Source: an uncultured Bacilli bacterium (GTDB lineage: Bacteria > Bacillota_I > Bacilli_A > RF39 > UBA660). Taken from it: a stretch of DNA of 8,315 nucleotides. The notes beneath the pieces are model-generated. The model did not search any database. It was not told where the DNA came from and saw nothing but the letters and a program-made list of their open reading frames with translations. The translations under genes were made by a program, and so were the position numbers. Location of the stretch: assembly GCA_947623645.1 (NCBI GenBank), contig CANQHK010000050.1, positions 1 through 8,315 of the forward strand, given 5' to 3'. Positions 1 to 5,635 of this stretch are shown piece by piece. Each line of letters opens with the position of its first letter. Position 1 is the first letter of the stretch.

Positions 1-9
1 AATACTCCC

Positions 10-34
10 ACAAACAAAGTTCACCTTTGTTTGT
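10..34. repeat. Perfect 10-bp inverted repeat (hairpin) downstream of abgT
   Basis: ACAAACAAAG (10-19) and CTTTGTTTGT (25-34) are exact reverse complements around a 5-base loop, so either strand can fold. No T-run follows on either strand, so it is not a standard terminator. On the minus strand it contains AAAGGTGA, the same ribosome-site sequence used by parA, half in the stem and half in the loop, and it is followed by GGGAG just before the window edge. It could be a 5' leader structure or operator of the next gene, or a 3' stabilising hairpin of abgT. Confidence 0.6.
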
Positions 35-41
35 TATCTAC

Positions 42-47
42 ATTATA
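42..47 (-). promoter_or_regulatory. Possible -10 element for a gene beyond the left edge
   Basis: The minus strand has a perfect TATAAT, but no recognisable -35 at 16-18 bases and no TG extension. If it is used, transcription would begin about at the base of the hairpin at 10-34. The match could be chance in such AT-rich sequence. Confidence 0.3.
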
Positions 48-71
48 AATCGGTGAAATTTTAACTAATGA

Positions 72-98
72 TTAACAATAAAATAATCTTATTATTAA
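72..98 (-). terminator. Possible AT-only hairpin at the end of abgT
   Basis: On the minus strand, TTAATAATAA and TTATTGTTAA pair over 10 positions, one of them G-U, around a 7-base loop, beginning in the abgT stop codon. The G-U pair is allowed only in minus-strand RNA; the plus strand has a C-A mismatch there. There is no GC pair and no clean T-run afterwards, so it may be chance in AT-rich sequence or a weak 3' end. Confidence 0.3.
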
Positions 99-1690
99 TT
101 AATACTTGGATATACGTTTGGACCTATTGGAAGTCCTATCATGTACCATAAAATAATGATTGCAAGCCAAGTTAAACTGATTAGTAAAGCATATGGCATG
201 ATGAGTCGTAAAGAATTTCCAATTGTAATTGGTTTTTTCTTATTTGGATTATAGATATTTAAATAACCAATATAGATTACAAAATAAGCTAAAACTGGAG
301 TAATTCCTTTTGTCATGGAATCTCCTGCCCGAAGGAGCATTTGAGCAAATTGTGGAGAAATATTGGCTTGCATTAGTTTTGGTACTACAACGGGTGCTAG
401 TATTGTCCATTTTGCAAGAGGAGTTGTAACAAATAAATTTGAAAAAGCAATAATAAATAATACTAATATGATGAGTGGAAGTCCTGTAAATTCTACATTA
501 CTTATAATATTTGCTCCCCATGCGGTTATTACGGTTCCAATATTACTTTGTTTTAATACTGCTATGAACTGAGAAGCGAAGAAGATTAAACCAATTAGAT
601 GCCCAACATGCATCATTTGTTCATTGGCTCCATAAATAATATCTTTATCATTATGAATTGTTTTTGCTCCAATTCCATAAGCAATTCCTGTTGCCATAAA
701 AAATATAGAAATCATATAATTAAATCCATCTTGAAAATAAGAATTTGCTCCAAATAATTGTCCCATGTAAGTTGTTTCGTTCATATCCAAAAGAATTCCG
801 GACATTGGTAAATTTGGAATTAAGCAATAAATGAAAATAAATGCTACTACAATTGCTGTAATTAGGGCATTTCTAAGTCCTCTTTTTTCATTGACTTCTA
901 TTTCTAACTTTTCTTGTTCTTCTAAATCTTCATTTTCCATTTGAAGTTCTAGGGTTTTATCTAACTCTTGTGTTGTTTTATATCTTCCAATTCGTGGTAA
1001 AATTAACTTTTCAATTAAAATTGTTCCAACAATAGATAAGATAACGGTTGCTGCTATGATAATGAATAAATTGGAGGTTAGACTTACATGATAAGCATTA
1101 TCAATTAAGCGTGCTGCTGCTTCTGTTGTTGCATTTAAGTTTACTTCCATACTTCCTACAAAGATTGTTGCTCCATAACCAAATGCAACTCCTGTAAATG
1201 CTGCCGTGATTCCGGTTAATGGGTTTCTTCCGTTTGCCATATAAATAATTGCAGCAAGAGGAATTAAAATAACATATCCTACTTCATTGATTAAACTAGA
1301 TACTGTTGCTAACAAAATTAATAAAAACGTTATCTTACGATTATCAATTTTTACTAATCTTCTTTTAATGATTGCATCTAATAATCCAGTTGATTTAGCA
1401 ACACTTACTCCAATTAAGGCAACTAATAAAGTACTTAGAGTCGTAAAACTCATAAAGTTTACAACAGCATTACTTACAATATACTTTATTCCATCGTAAT
1501 TACATAGATTTTCTACAGCCACTAAGGTGGATTCTAGTTTGTTGGTTGTCATATTCATTCTACTATAGGTTGCTTGCACCTCAAATGCTGATAAAATACC
1601 ACTCAGTAATACTGTTAGAAGAATTAATATAATAAATGTTGTAATTGGATGGAAATAAAATTTTTTTAGTTTTAATTTCTTTTTATTCAT
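95..1690 (-). CDS. AbgT-family transporter (p-aminobenzoyl-glutamate transporter-like)
   Basis: This is a multi-spanning inner-membrane protein of the AbgT family. Characterised members import p-aminobenzoyl-glutamate or, as with MtrF and YdaH, export sulfonamide-like antimetabolites; which applies here cannot be told. The protein has 531 residues, the normal size. A hydrophobic helix follows a basic N-terminus (about 15-35), with further membrane segments through to about 497-520. Family blocks are GRNPLTGITAAFTGVAFGYG (154-173), AKWTILAPVVVP (426-437) and RAGDSMTKGITP (454-465). An acidic cytoplasmic loop occupies about 237-270. The usual SGSAKW reads TTPLAKW and the usual GDSxTNxITPLxPYF reads GDSMTKGITPVLAYF, so the substrate site may differ. 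The ATG follows AGGGAG with a 6-base spacer; this site overlaps the DUF951 stop, so the gene is likely last in the parA unit. It stands where ychF might be expected. The family call is good; substrate and direction are unknown. Confidence 0.85.
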   Translation of the reverse strand: MNKKKLKLKKFYFHPITTFIILILLTVLLSGILSAFEVQATYSRMNMTTNKLESTLVAVENLCNYDGIKYIVSNAVVNFMSFTTLSTLLVALIGVSVAKSTGLLDAIIKRRLVKIDNRKITFLLILLATVSSLINEVGYVILIPLAAIIYMANGRNPLTGITAAFTGVAFGYGATIFVGSMEVNLNATTEAAARLIDNAYHVSLTSNLFIIIAATVILSIVGTILIEKLILPRIGRYKTTQELDKTLELQMENEDLEEQEKLEIEVNEKRGLRNALITAIVVAFIFIYCLIPNLPMSGILLDMNETTYMGQLFGANSYFQDGFNYMISIFFMATGIAYGIGAKTIHNDKDIIYGANEQMMHVGHLIGLIFFASQFIAVLKQSNIGTVITAWGANIISNVEFTGLPLIILVLFIIAFSNLFVTTPLAKWTILAPVVVPKLMQANISPQFAQMLLRAGDSMTKGITPVLAYFVIYIGYLNIYNPNKKKPITIGNSLRLIMPYALLISLTWLAIIILWYMIGLPIGPNVYPSIN

Positions 1691-1700
1691 CCTTGTCTCC

Positions 1701-1886
1701 CTACTTCAATATCTTTTTTATTTTTTTATTAAATTCCACTCTGGGCATCATTACACATCTAGAACATTTCGTACACCTGATTTTAATGTCTGCCCCTACT
1801 CTTATGATTTCCCATTCGTTGTTTCCACAAGGATGTCCTTTTTTCATCGTTACAAGTGTTCCTAATCCATATTCTTTATTTTCCAC
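1701..1886 (-). CDS. DUF951 family protein (YyzM-like), function unknown
   Basis: A 61-residue protein with the DUF951 pattern: KKGHPCGNNEWEIIRVGADI (16-34 region), then IRCTKCSRCVMMPRVEF and a lysine-rich C-terminus. Cysteines are at 20, 38, 41 and 44. C38 and C41 form a CxxC that with C20 could bind a metal such as zinc; this is inference, since the family's function is not known to me. C44 adds another CxxC step, where the Bacillus protein, as I recall it, has serine. The start is GTG at 1886 and overlaps the end of the channel gene by 11 bases; AGGTGG (1896-1901), nine bases upstream inside that gene, supports it. The TAG stop is part of the abgT ribosome site, so translation is probably coupled on both sides. 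In Bacillus and Staphylococcus this gene normally sits next to ychF near the origin. Confidence 0.9.
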   Translation of the reverse strand: MENKEYGLGTLVTMKKGHPCGNNEWEIIRVGADIKIRCTKCSRCVMMPRVEFNKKIKKILK

Positions 1887-2682
1887 TATGAACCACCACC
1901 TGTGGAAAAGGAATTTCTATTTTTTCTTGATCAAAACGTTGCTTAATTTCTTTTTTGATTTGTCTTTCGATGGCAAATTGCTCTAATGCTTGCGTTTTTA
2001 CCGTTAATCGATAAACGATTGCTGAATCATCTAATGATTGTACTCCCAATACTTGAATTGGTTCTTTTATTTTTTCAATCTTTTCACTTAATTCTTGAGC
2101 AAGTTCATTTAAAACTTTTTCTACCTTTTCAAGATTAGAATTATAACTTACACTAACATCAATTACAGCTAAGGAATAACTACAACTATAATTGATAATA
2201 TCCGTTATGTTTCGATTGGAAATGATTTTTACTTCCCCTGTATAACTGCGAATTCTCGTTGATCTTAAGCCCATATGAACGACTTCTCCTCGAAAGTCTC
2301 CGATGGAAATTGTATCTCCTATGGCAAACTGATTTTCTAATATAATACTAATTCCTGCGATTAAATCTTTTAATGTATCTTGAAAAGCTAAAGCAATCAC
2401 AGCAGAAACAATTCCGAGTCCTGCTAAAAGGCTTGATACATCAACTCCAAAGATTGGTAAAATCGATAATACAATAAATATTATGATGATACATTTTACA
2501 AAATTAATTAATATATTTTTATACGTTTCTATTTTTTTAAAATTATAACTGTTTTTATTTAAATTTAATTGTTTTCTACTCAAAGAAACTTTGATAATTT
2601 GTTTTGCTAATAAGTAGATAATATATCCAATTAGAATATATACTATTGGTAAATAGATTTCTTTTATAAGGATTTTATCCAT
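1876..2682 (-). CDS. Small-conductance mechanosensitive channel, MscS family
   Basis: This is a membrane channel that opens under membrane tension to release solutes during osmotic downshock; MscS-family proteins form heptamers. The protein has 268 residues, the small MscS type, close to E. coli MscS (286). Predicted membrane helices are about 9-31, 57-80 and 84-116. The third is the pore helix: LLAGLGIVSAVIALAFQDTL (85-104), then KDLIAGISIILENQFAIGD, with the family's small Gly/Ala faces and the FQ-x4-D pattern. The beta domain follows (IGDFRGEVVHMGLRSTRIRS, 127-146, then NRNITDIINYS) and a cytoplasmic alpha/beta domain reaches residue 262 (IPFPQVVVH). AAAGGAG lies 7 bases before the ATG, a strong ribosome site in the 17-base gap after parB. 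A channel next to DUF951 after the par genes is, as I recall, also found in staphylococci, so this looks like inherited order rather than an insertion. Ion preference cannot be read from the sequence. Confidence 0.93.
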   Translation of the reverse strand: MDKILIKEIYLPIVYILIGYIIYLLAKQIIKVSLSRKQLNLNKNSYNFKKIETYKNILINFVKCIIIIFIVLSILPIFGVDVSSLLAGLGIVSAVIALAFQDTLKDLIAGISIILENQFAIGDTISIGDFRGEVVHMGLRSTRIRSYTGEVKIISNRNITDIINYSCSYSLAVIDVSVSYNSNLEKVEKVLNELAQELSEKIEKIKEPIQVLGVQSLDDSAIVYRLTVKTQALEQFAIERQIKKEIKQRFDQEKIEIPFPQVVVHSGK

Positions 2683-2699
2683 AGAAGAACTCCTTTCCT

Positions 2700-3593
2700 T
2701 TAATTATTAGAGATACCAATAATTTCTAGAATTCTATTTAAATCGTTATCATTTTCAAAAGAAATTAGAATCTTTTTATTTTTAATTTTTACCTTGGTTC
2801 CAAATTTATCAAATAAAGATTCTTCAGCATATTTATATTCATTTGTTCTTGGAAGTTTTTGAATTGGATTTTTCTTTTGAAATTCTCCTTTAGTAATGAT
2901 GTCTTCTAGTTCTCGAACACTAATATGTTCGGTTATGATTCGATTTGCAAGGTCTAATACTTTTTCGGTATCTTCAATCTTACTTAATATTTTGGCGTGA
3001 GCCATTGAAATTTTATCTTGTGCTAAAAAGGTTTTTACCATTTCTGGTAAAGAAAGTAATCCAATTGTATTGGTAATATAAGTTCTACTCTTTCCAAATC
3101 TTCTTCCTAATTCTTCTTGCGTAATTTGAAGAGAGTCTTTAATTTTTTGATAAGCTTCTGCTTCTTCAATTGGATTTAAATTTTCTCTTTGAAGATTTTC
3201 CAAAAGAGCTATTTCCATCATTTCAGCATCGCTAAAATCTCTGACAATGGCAGGAATGGTTGAAAGTCCAGCTAATTCAGCTGCTTTTACACGACGTTCT
3301 CCTGCTACGATTTCATACCCTTTGATACTTTTTTTAATAATGATTGGTTGAACTACTCCATATTGTTTAATAGAAGCAGCTAATTCTTCTAATTTTTCGG
3401 TATCAAAAATTTGTCTTGGTTGGTATGGATTACTTCTTAATTCATTTAAATTAATTTCTAATATTTCTTCTTTTGGTGTCGTTTCAAGAATTTTTTCTTC
3501 CACTTTGTTGTAATCGATTGGTTCATTATTAAATAGTTCTTCTAACCCTCTTCCTAGGGCTCTTCTTTTATTATTGTTGTCCATTTCTTTCAA
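2700..3593 (-). CDS. parB: Chromosome partitioning protein ParB (Spo0J)
   Basis: ParB is a CTP-dependent DNA clamp that loads at parS sites near the origin, spreads along DNA, recruits SMC and stimulates ParA. Domains in order: the N-terminal basic peptide KRRALGRGL (9-17), which activates ParA; the CTP-binding domain with QPRQIF (58-63), GERRVKAA (98-105) and ENLQREN (132-138); a helix-turn-helix at about 157-181 (TQEELGRRFGKSRTYITNTI); and a C-terminal dimerisation domain at about 258-294. The parS-discriminating arginine (R170) and threonine (T176) are present, unlike the upstream Noc-like paralog. The other two discriminating sites read S181 and A198. Length, 297 residues, is typical. The TTG start at 3593 is chosen for its close ribosome site; ATG at 3584, three codons in, is an equally sensible protein start (MDNNNKRRALGRG). 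It overlaps parA and is followed after 17 bases by the channel gene, with no terminator. Confidence 0.96.
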   Translation of the reverse strand: MKEMDNNNKRRALGRGLEELFNNEPIDYNKVEEKILETTPKEEILEINLNELRSNPYQPRQIFDTEKLEELAASIKQYGVVQPIIIKKSIKGYEIVAGERRVKAAELAGLSTIPAIVRDFSDAEMMEIALLENLQRENLNPIEEAEAYQKIKDSLQITQEELGRRFGKSRTYITNTIGLLSLPEMVKTFLAQDKISMAHAKILSKIEDTEKVLDLANRIITEHISVRELEDIITKGEFQKKNPIQKLPRTNEYKYAEESLFDKFGTKVKIKNKKILISFENDNDLNRILEIIGISNN

Positions 3594-4359
3594 TCACTTC
3601 CTTTGCTAAATTAATATAGGCTTCTGCTCCTCTACTTTTTGGATCATAGGCTAAAATTGGTTTTCCATGACTTGGTGCTTCCGTTAAACGAATTAATCTT
3701 GGTATGATGGTGTCATATACTCTTTCTTTGAAATATTTACGAATATCTTCAACAACTTCTAATCCTAAGTTGGTACGGGAATCTAACATCGTTAGAAGAA
3801 CTCCTTCTATATCTAGATTTGGATTTAGATTCTTTTGTGCTAACATAATGGTATTTAAAAGTTGCATAATTCCTTCTAATGCAAAAAATTCACATTGTAC
3901 TGGAATAATTACTGAATCACTTGCTGTTAAGGCATTGGTTGTTATTAATCCAAGAGATGGAGGACAATCAATAATCATAAAATCAAAGGTATCTTTTAAT
4001 TTTCCAATGGTGTTTTTTAATTGTGCTCCTTTTGAAAAGTTTTCTTCTTTTCTACTCTTTTCTAATAATTCTATATCTACTCCTGCTAAATTGATGGTTG
4101 CTGGTAATAAATAAAGATTTCTATATTTTGTTTTAATGATGGCCTCTTCTACTACACATTTTCCGGTTATTACATCATATACGCTTTTGTCGATATCTCC
4201 TTTATTGATTCCAACTCCAGTTGTTGTGTTTCCTTGAGGATCTAAATCAATCAATAATACTCTTTTTCCAAGATATGCTAAAGACGCAGAAAGATTGATG
4301 CTTGTAGTAGTTTTTCCTACTCCACCTTTTTGATTAACTAATGATATTATCTTTCCCAT
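3571..4359 (-). CDS. parA: Chromosome partitioning ATPase ParA (Soj)
   Basis: ParA is a deviant Walker ATPase that binds DNA non-specifically as an ATP dimer and is driven by ParB to move or organise origin regions. In Bacillus the same protein (Soj) also controls the initiator DnaA. The protein has 262 residues, close to the usual 253-260. The deviant Walker A motif is KGGVGKTTT (11-19), with signature lysine K11 and catalytic lysine K16. The Walker A' region LIDLDPQGN is at 36-44, and Walker B FMIIDCPPS is at 127-135. The conserved EAPSHGKPI block is at 227-235. There is no MinD-type C-terminal amphipathic helix and no N-terminal regulatory domain, so it is a small, chromosomal (type Ib-like) ParA. 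The ATG is preceded by AAAGGTGA at good spacing. Its 3' end overlaps parB by 23 bases, and the 5' side has its own promoter separating it from noc. Confidence 0.97.
   Translation of the reverse strand: MGKIISLVNQKGGVGKTTTSINLSASLAYLGKRVLLIDLDPQGNTTTGVGINKGDIDKSVYDVITGKCVVEEAIIKTKYRNLYLLPATINLAGVDIELLEKSRKEENFSKGAQLKNTIGKLKDTFDFMIIDCPPSLGLITTNALTASDSVIIPVQCEFFALEGIMQLLNTIMLAQKNLNPNLDIEGVLLTMLDSRTNLGLEVVEDIRKYFKERVYDTIIPRLIRLTEAPSHGKPILAYDPKSRGAEAYINLAKEVIERNGQQ
3593..3604 (-). promoter_or_regulatory. Ribosome binding site of parB, deciding between two starts
   Basis: Inside the end of parA the minus strand reads AAAGGAAGTGAT, which differs at one base from the full anti-Shine-Dalgarno complement AAAGGAGGTGAT. 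Measured from AGGA, it lies 5 bases before the TTG at 3593 and 14 bases before the ATG at 3584. The spacing favours the TTG, while the codon itself favours the ATG. Confidence 0.6.
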
Positions 4360-4395
4360 CTTCTCACCTTTTTTCTCTTAAATAGTACGTATTCT

Positions 4396-4404
4396 ATTGT
4401 ATCA
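4396..4404 (-). promoter_or_regulatory. Extended -10 promoter of the parA-parB unit
   Basis: The minus strand reads TGATACAAT, an extended -10 element (TGnTACAAT) about 35 bases before the parA ATG. At 17-base spacing the -35 position is only TTTCAA, so recognition would depend on the TG extension. A perfect TTGACA lies farther upstream (4432-4437), but 30 bases from this -10, too far to pair with it. Transcription would start near 4389. The leader contains the parA ribosome site AAAGGTGA. Confidence 0.6.
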
Positions 4405-4435
4405 AAATTTTTGTTGTTTTGAAATGTTTTTTGTC

Positions 4436-4460
4436 AAAAAAAAGTAGAATTTTCTACTTT
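4436..4460 (-). terminator. Rho-independent terminator of noc
   Basis: On the minus strand, AAAGTAGAA and TTCTACTTT are perfect 9-bp arms separated by two bases; in practice this would be about a 7-bp stem with a 6-base loop. The 3' arm runs into further T's, giving TTTTTTTT before GACA. The noc stop codon TAG lies inside the 5' arm. The stem is AT-rich and may be modest in strength. It sits between noc and the parA promoter. Confidence 0.7.
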
Positions 4461-5512
4461 TCTTGTTGTTTTTTATCTAAGTTAATAATAATTTGATATT
4501 TTCCATCTAAATCAAACTCTTGAATTTCTGCATTGATTCCTTTTTGTCTTATTTCTGGAACAATGTTTTTAACTAAATCAATGGCTTCTTTTAATTTAAA
4601 CTGGTTTAAAAATTCCTGATCTTTTGTTGGACTTGGACTTAAATTTGGTTCTATTGGTCCTATTTTTTCTTGTTCTTCAATAATTATTGGTGTATTCTGT
4701 GTTGCTGTGTAATTTGGCATAAATGTTGGAGTTTCTTTTGGTTCATCTTCGTCCGTTGATAATGTTTCAATTGGCTCTTCTTTCGGAGGTTCTTGAGGTT
4801 TTAATAAATCTTCTAGAGTAGGCATTATTTTTTCTTTTTCAGGAGTTTCTAAAATTAATGTTGGTTCTTCTTCTTTTGGAGAAGATGTTGGAATTTCTAA
4901 CGTTACCTGCTCTCCCCTTTTTAATTCTTTGATTGCTTGATCTAATTCTCTTACAGTCATTCTGTTTCGAATAATTTTATTGAGCATCTCTACTTGATCA
5001 TTGGCATTTTCTATATTTAATAGGCTTCTAGCATGGCGTTCTGATATTTGGTCATTTAATAAAGCTTCTTGAACTTCATCGGTTAGAGCTAATAGTCTTA
5101 ATTTATTGGCAATTGCTGCTTGGCTTTTTCCCATGGTTTTTCCTAATTGTTCTTGAGTCATCGAATCTAATTCTAGAATTTTTTGATAAGTCCTTGCTTC
5201 TTCGATTGCCGTTAAATCTTTTCTTTGTAAGTTTTCAAGAAGTGCTACTTTACTTGCTTCTTTATCATCTAAATTTCGAATAATTGCCGGAATTTTTGTA
5301 AGACCTGCTAGTGCTGCTGCTTTATAGCGACGTTCTCCTGCTATAATTTCATATTTTTCTCCAATTTTTCTTACGATAATTGGTTGAATTACTCCGTGTT
5401 CTTTAATGGATGTTGATAATTCCTTTAACGCTTCTTCTTCAAATTTTTCACGAGGTTGGAAACGATTGGGTATAATATCATCTAAATATAATTCTACAAT
5501 TTCGTTTTGCAT
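4454..5512 (-). CDS. noc: Noc-like ParB/Spo0J family protein, without N-terminal membrane helix and with a long acidic linker
   Basis: This is a ParB-fold CTPase clamp, probably the nucleoid occlusion protein. ParB domain motifs are QPREKF (19-24), GERRYKAA (59-66) and ENLQRKDL (93-100). A DNA-binding helix-turn-helix follows at about 118-141, and the C-terminal dimer domain is about 300-347. The position rsmG-noc-soj matches Bacillus. At the four sites reported to separate Noc from ParB specificity it has Q131, K137, A142 and R159, three of four Noc-like. Two oddities stand out. The protein starts directly at the ParB domain (MQNEIVELYLDDIIPNRFQP) and lacks the amphipathic N-terminal helix that anchors B. 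subtilis Noc to membrane. Residues about 205-298 form a Glu/Pro/Thr-rich, probably disordered linker, making it 352 residues against about 283. The start is secure: no in-frame start codon lies between it and an upstream stop at 5537-5539. It has its own promoter and terminator. A second ParB of other function remains possible. Confidence 0.85.
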   Translation of the reverse strand: MQNEIVELYLDDIIPNRFQPREKFEEEALKELSTSIKEHGVIQPIIVRKIGEKYEIIAGERRYKAAALAGLTKIPAIIRNLDDKEASKVALLENLQRKDLTAIEEARTYQKILELDSMTQEQLGKTMGKSQAAIANKLRLLALTDEVQEALLNDQISERHARSLLNIENANDQVEMLNKIIRNRMTVRELDQAIKELKRGEQVTLEIPTSSPKEEEPTLILETPEKEKIMPTLEDLLKPQEPPKEEPIETLSTDEDEPKETPTFMPNYTATQNTPIIIEEQEKIGPIEPNLSPSPTKDQEFLNQFKLKEAIDLVKNIVPEIRQKGINAEIQEFDLDGKYQIIINLDKKQQEK

Positions 5513-5548
5513 TTTCGCATCCCTCTTTTCATTCTTTTATCTTAATAT

Positions 5549-5576
5549 ATTATATCATACTTTTTATTGTTTTCAA
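5549..5576 (-). promoter_or_regulatory. Sigma-A-type promoter of noc
   Basis: The minus strand has TTGAAA (5571-5576) as a -35 element, a 16-base spacer, and a perfect TATAAT (5549-5554). The -10 is preceded by TG in the extended position (TGATATAAT). Transcription would start near 5542, giving a leader of about 30 bases that contains the noc ribosome site AGAGGG (5521-5526), eight bases before the ATG. It lies directly after the rsmG terminator, so noc appears to be expressed independently of the upstream genes. Confidence 0.8.
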
Positions 5577-5606
5577 TAGACTTTTTTTGCAAAAATTTAG
5601 GGATTC

Positions 5607-5635
5607 AAAAAAATACCAATTTTGGTCTTGGTATT
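5607..5635 (-). terminator. Rho-independent terminator of the mnmE-mnmG-rsmG unit
   Basis: Read on the minus strand, AATACCAA and TTGGTATT form a perfect 8-bp stem around an 8-base loop. A run of seven T's follows, the first two of them shared with the stem. The stem begins inside the rsmG stop codon, so termination would occur within a few bases of the end of translation. The noc promoter lies immediately downstream. The stem is AT-rich, so efficiency is uncertain, but the architecture is typical. Confidence 0.75.

Noticed and set aside
319..571. Plus-strand open frame inside abgT
   Set aside because: It lies wholly antisense to conserved transporter sequence and has no independent support.
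1887..1907. Partial palindrome CCACCTGTGG near the end of the channel gene, considered as a parS remnant
   Set aside because: It lacks the CACGTG core, sits in coding sequence and contains the DUF951 ribosome site, which explains the GGTGG repeats.
1645..1986. 113-codon plus-strand open frame across DUF951 and its flanks
   Set aside because: It is antisense to three well-supported genes, rich in Phe/Leu as expected from reading Lys/Glu-rich coding sequence backwards, with no family resemblance.
3704..4114. 136-codon plus-strand open frame within parA
   Set aside because: It is antisense to the conserved ParA core with no recognisable motif; a shadow frame.
5494..5520. Eight-codon open frame (MRKCKTKL) starting at an ATG just before noc
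   Set aside because: The only ribosome site (AGAGGG) abuts this ATG with no spacer but is ideally placed for the noc ATG, so initiation here is unlikely.
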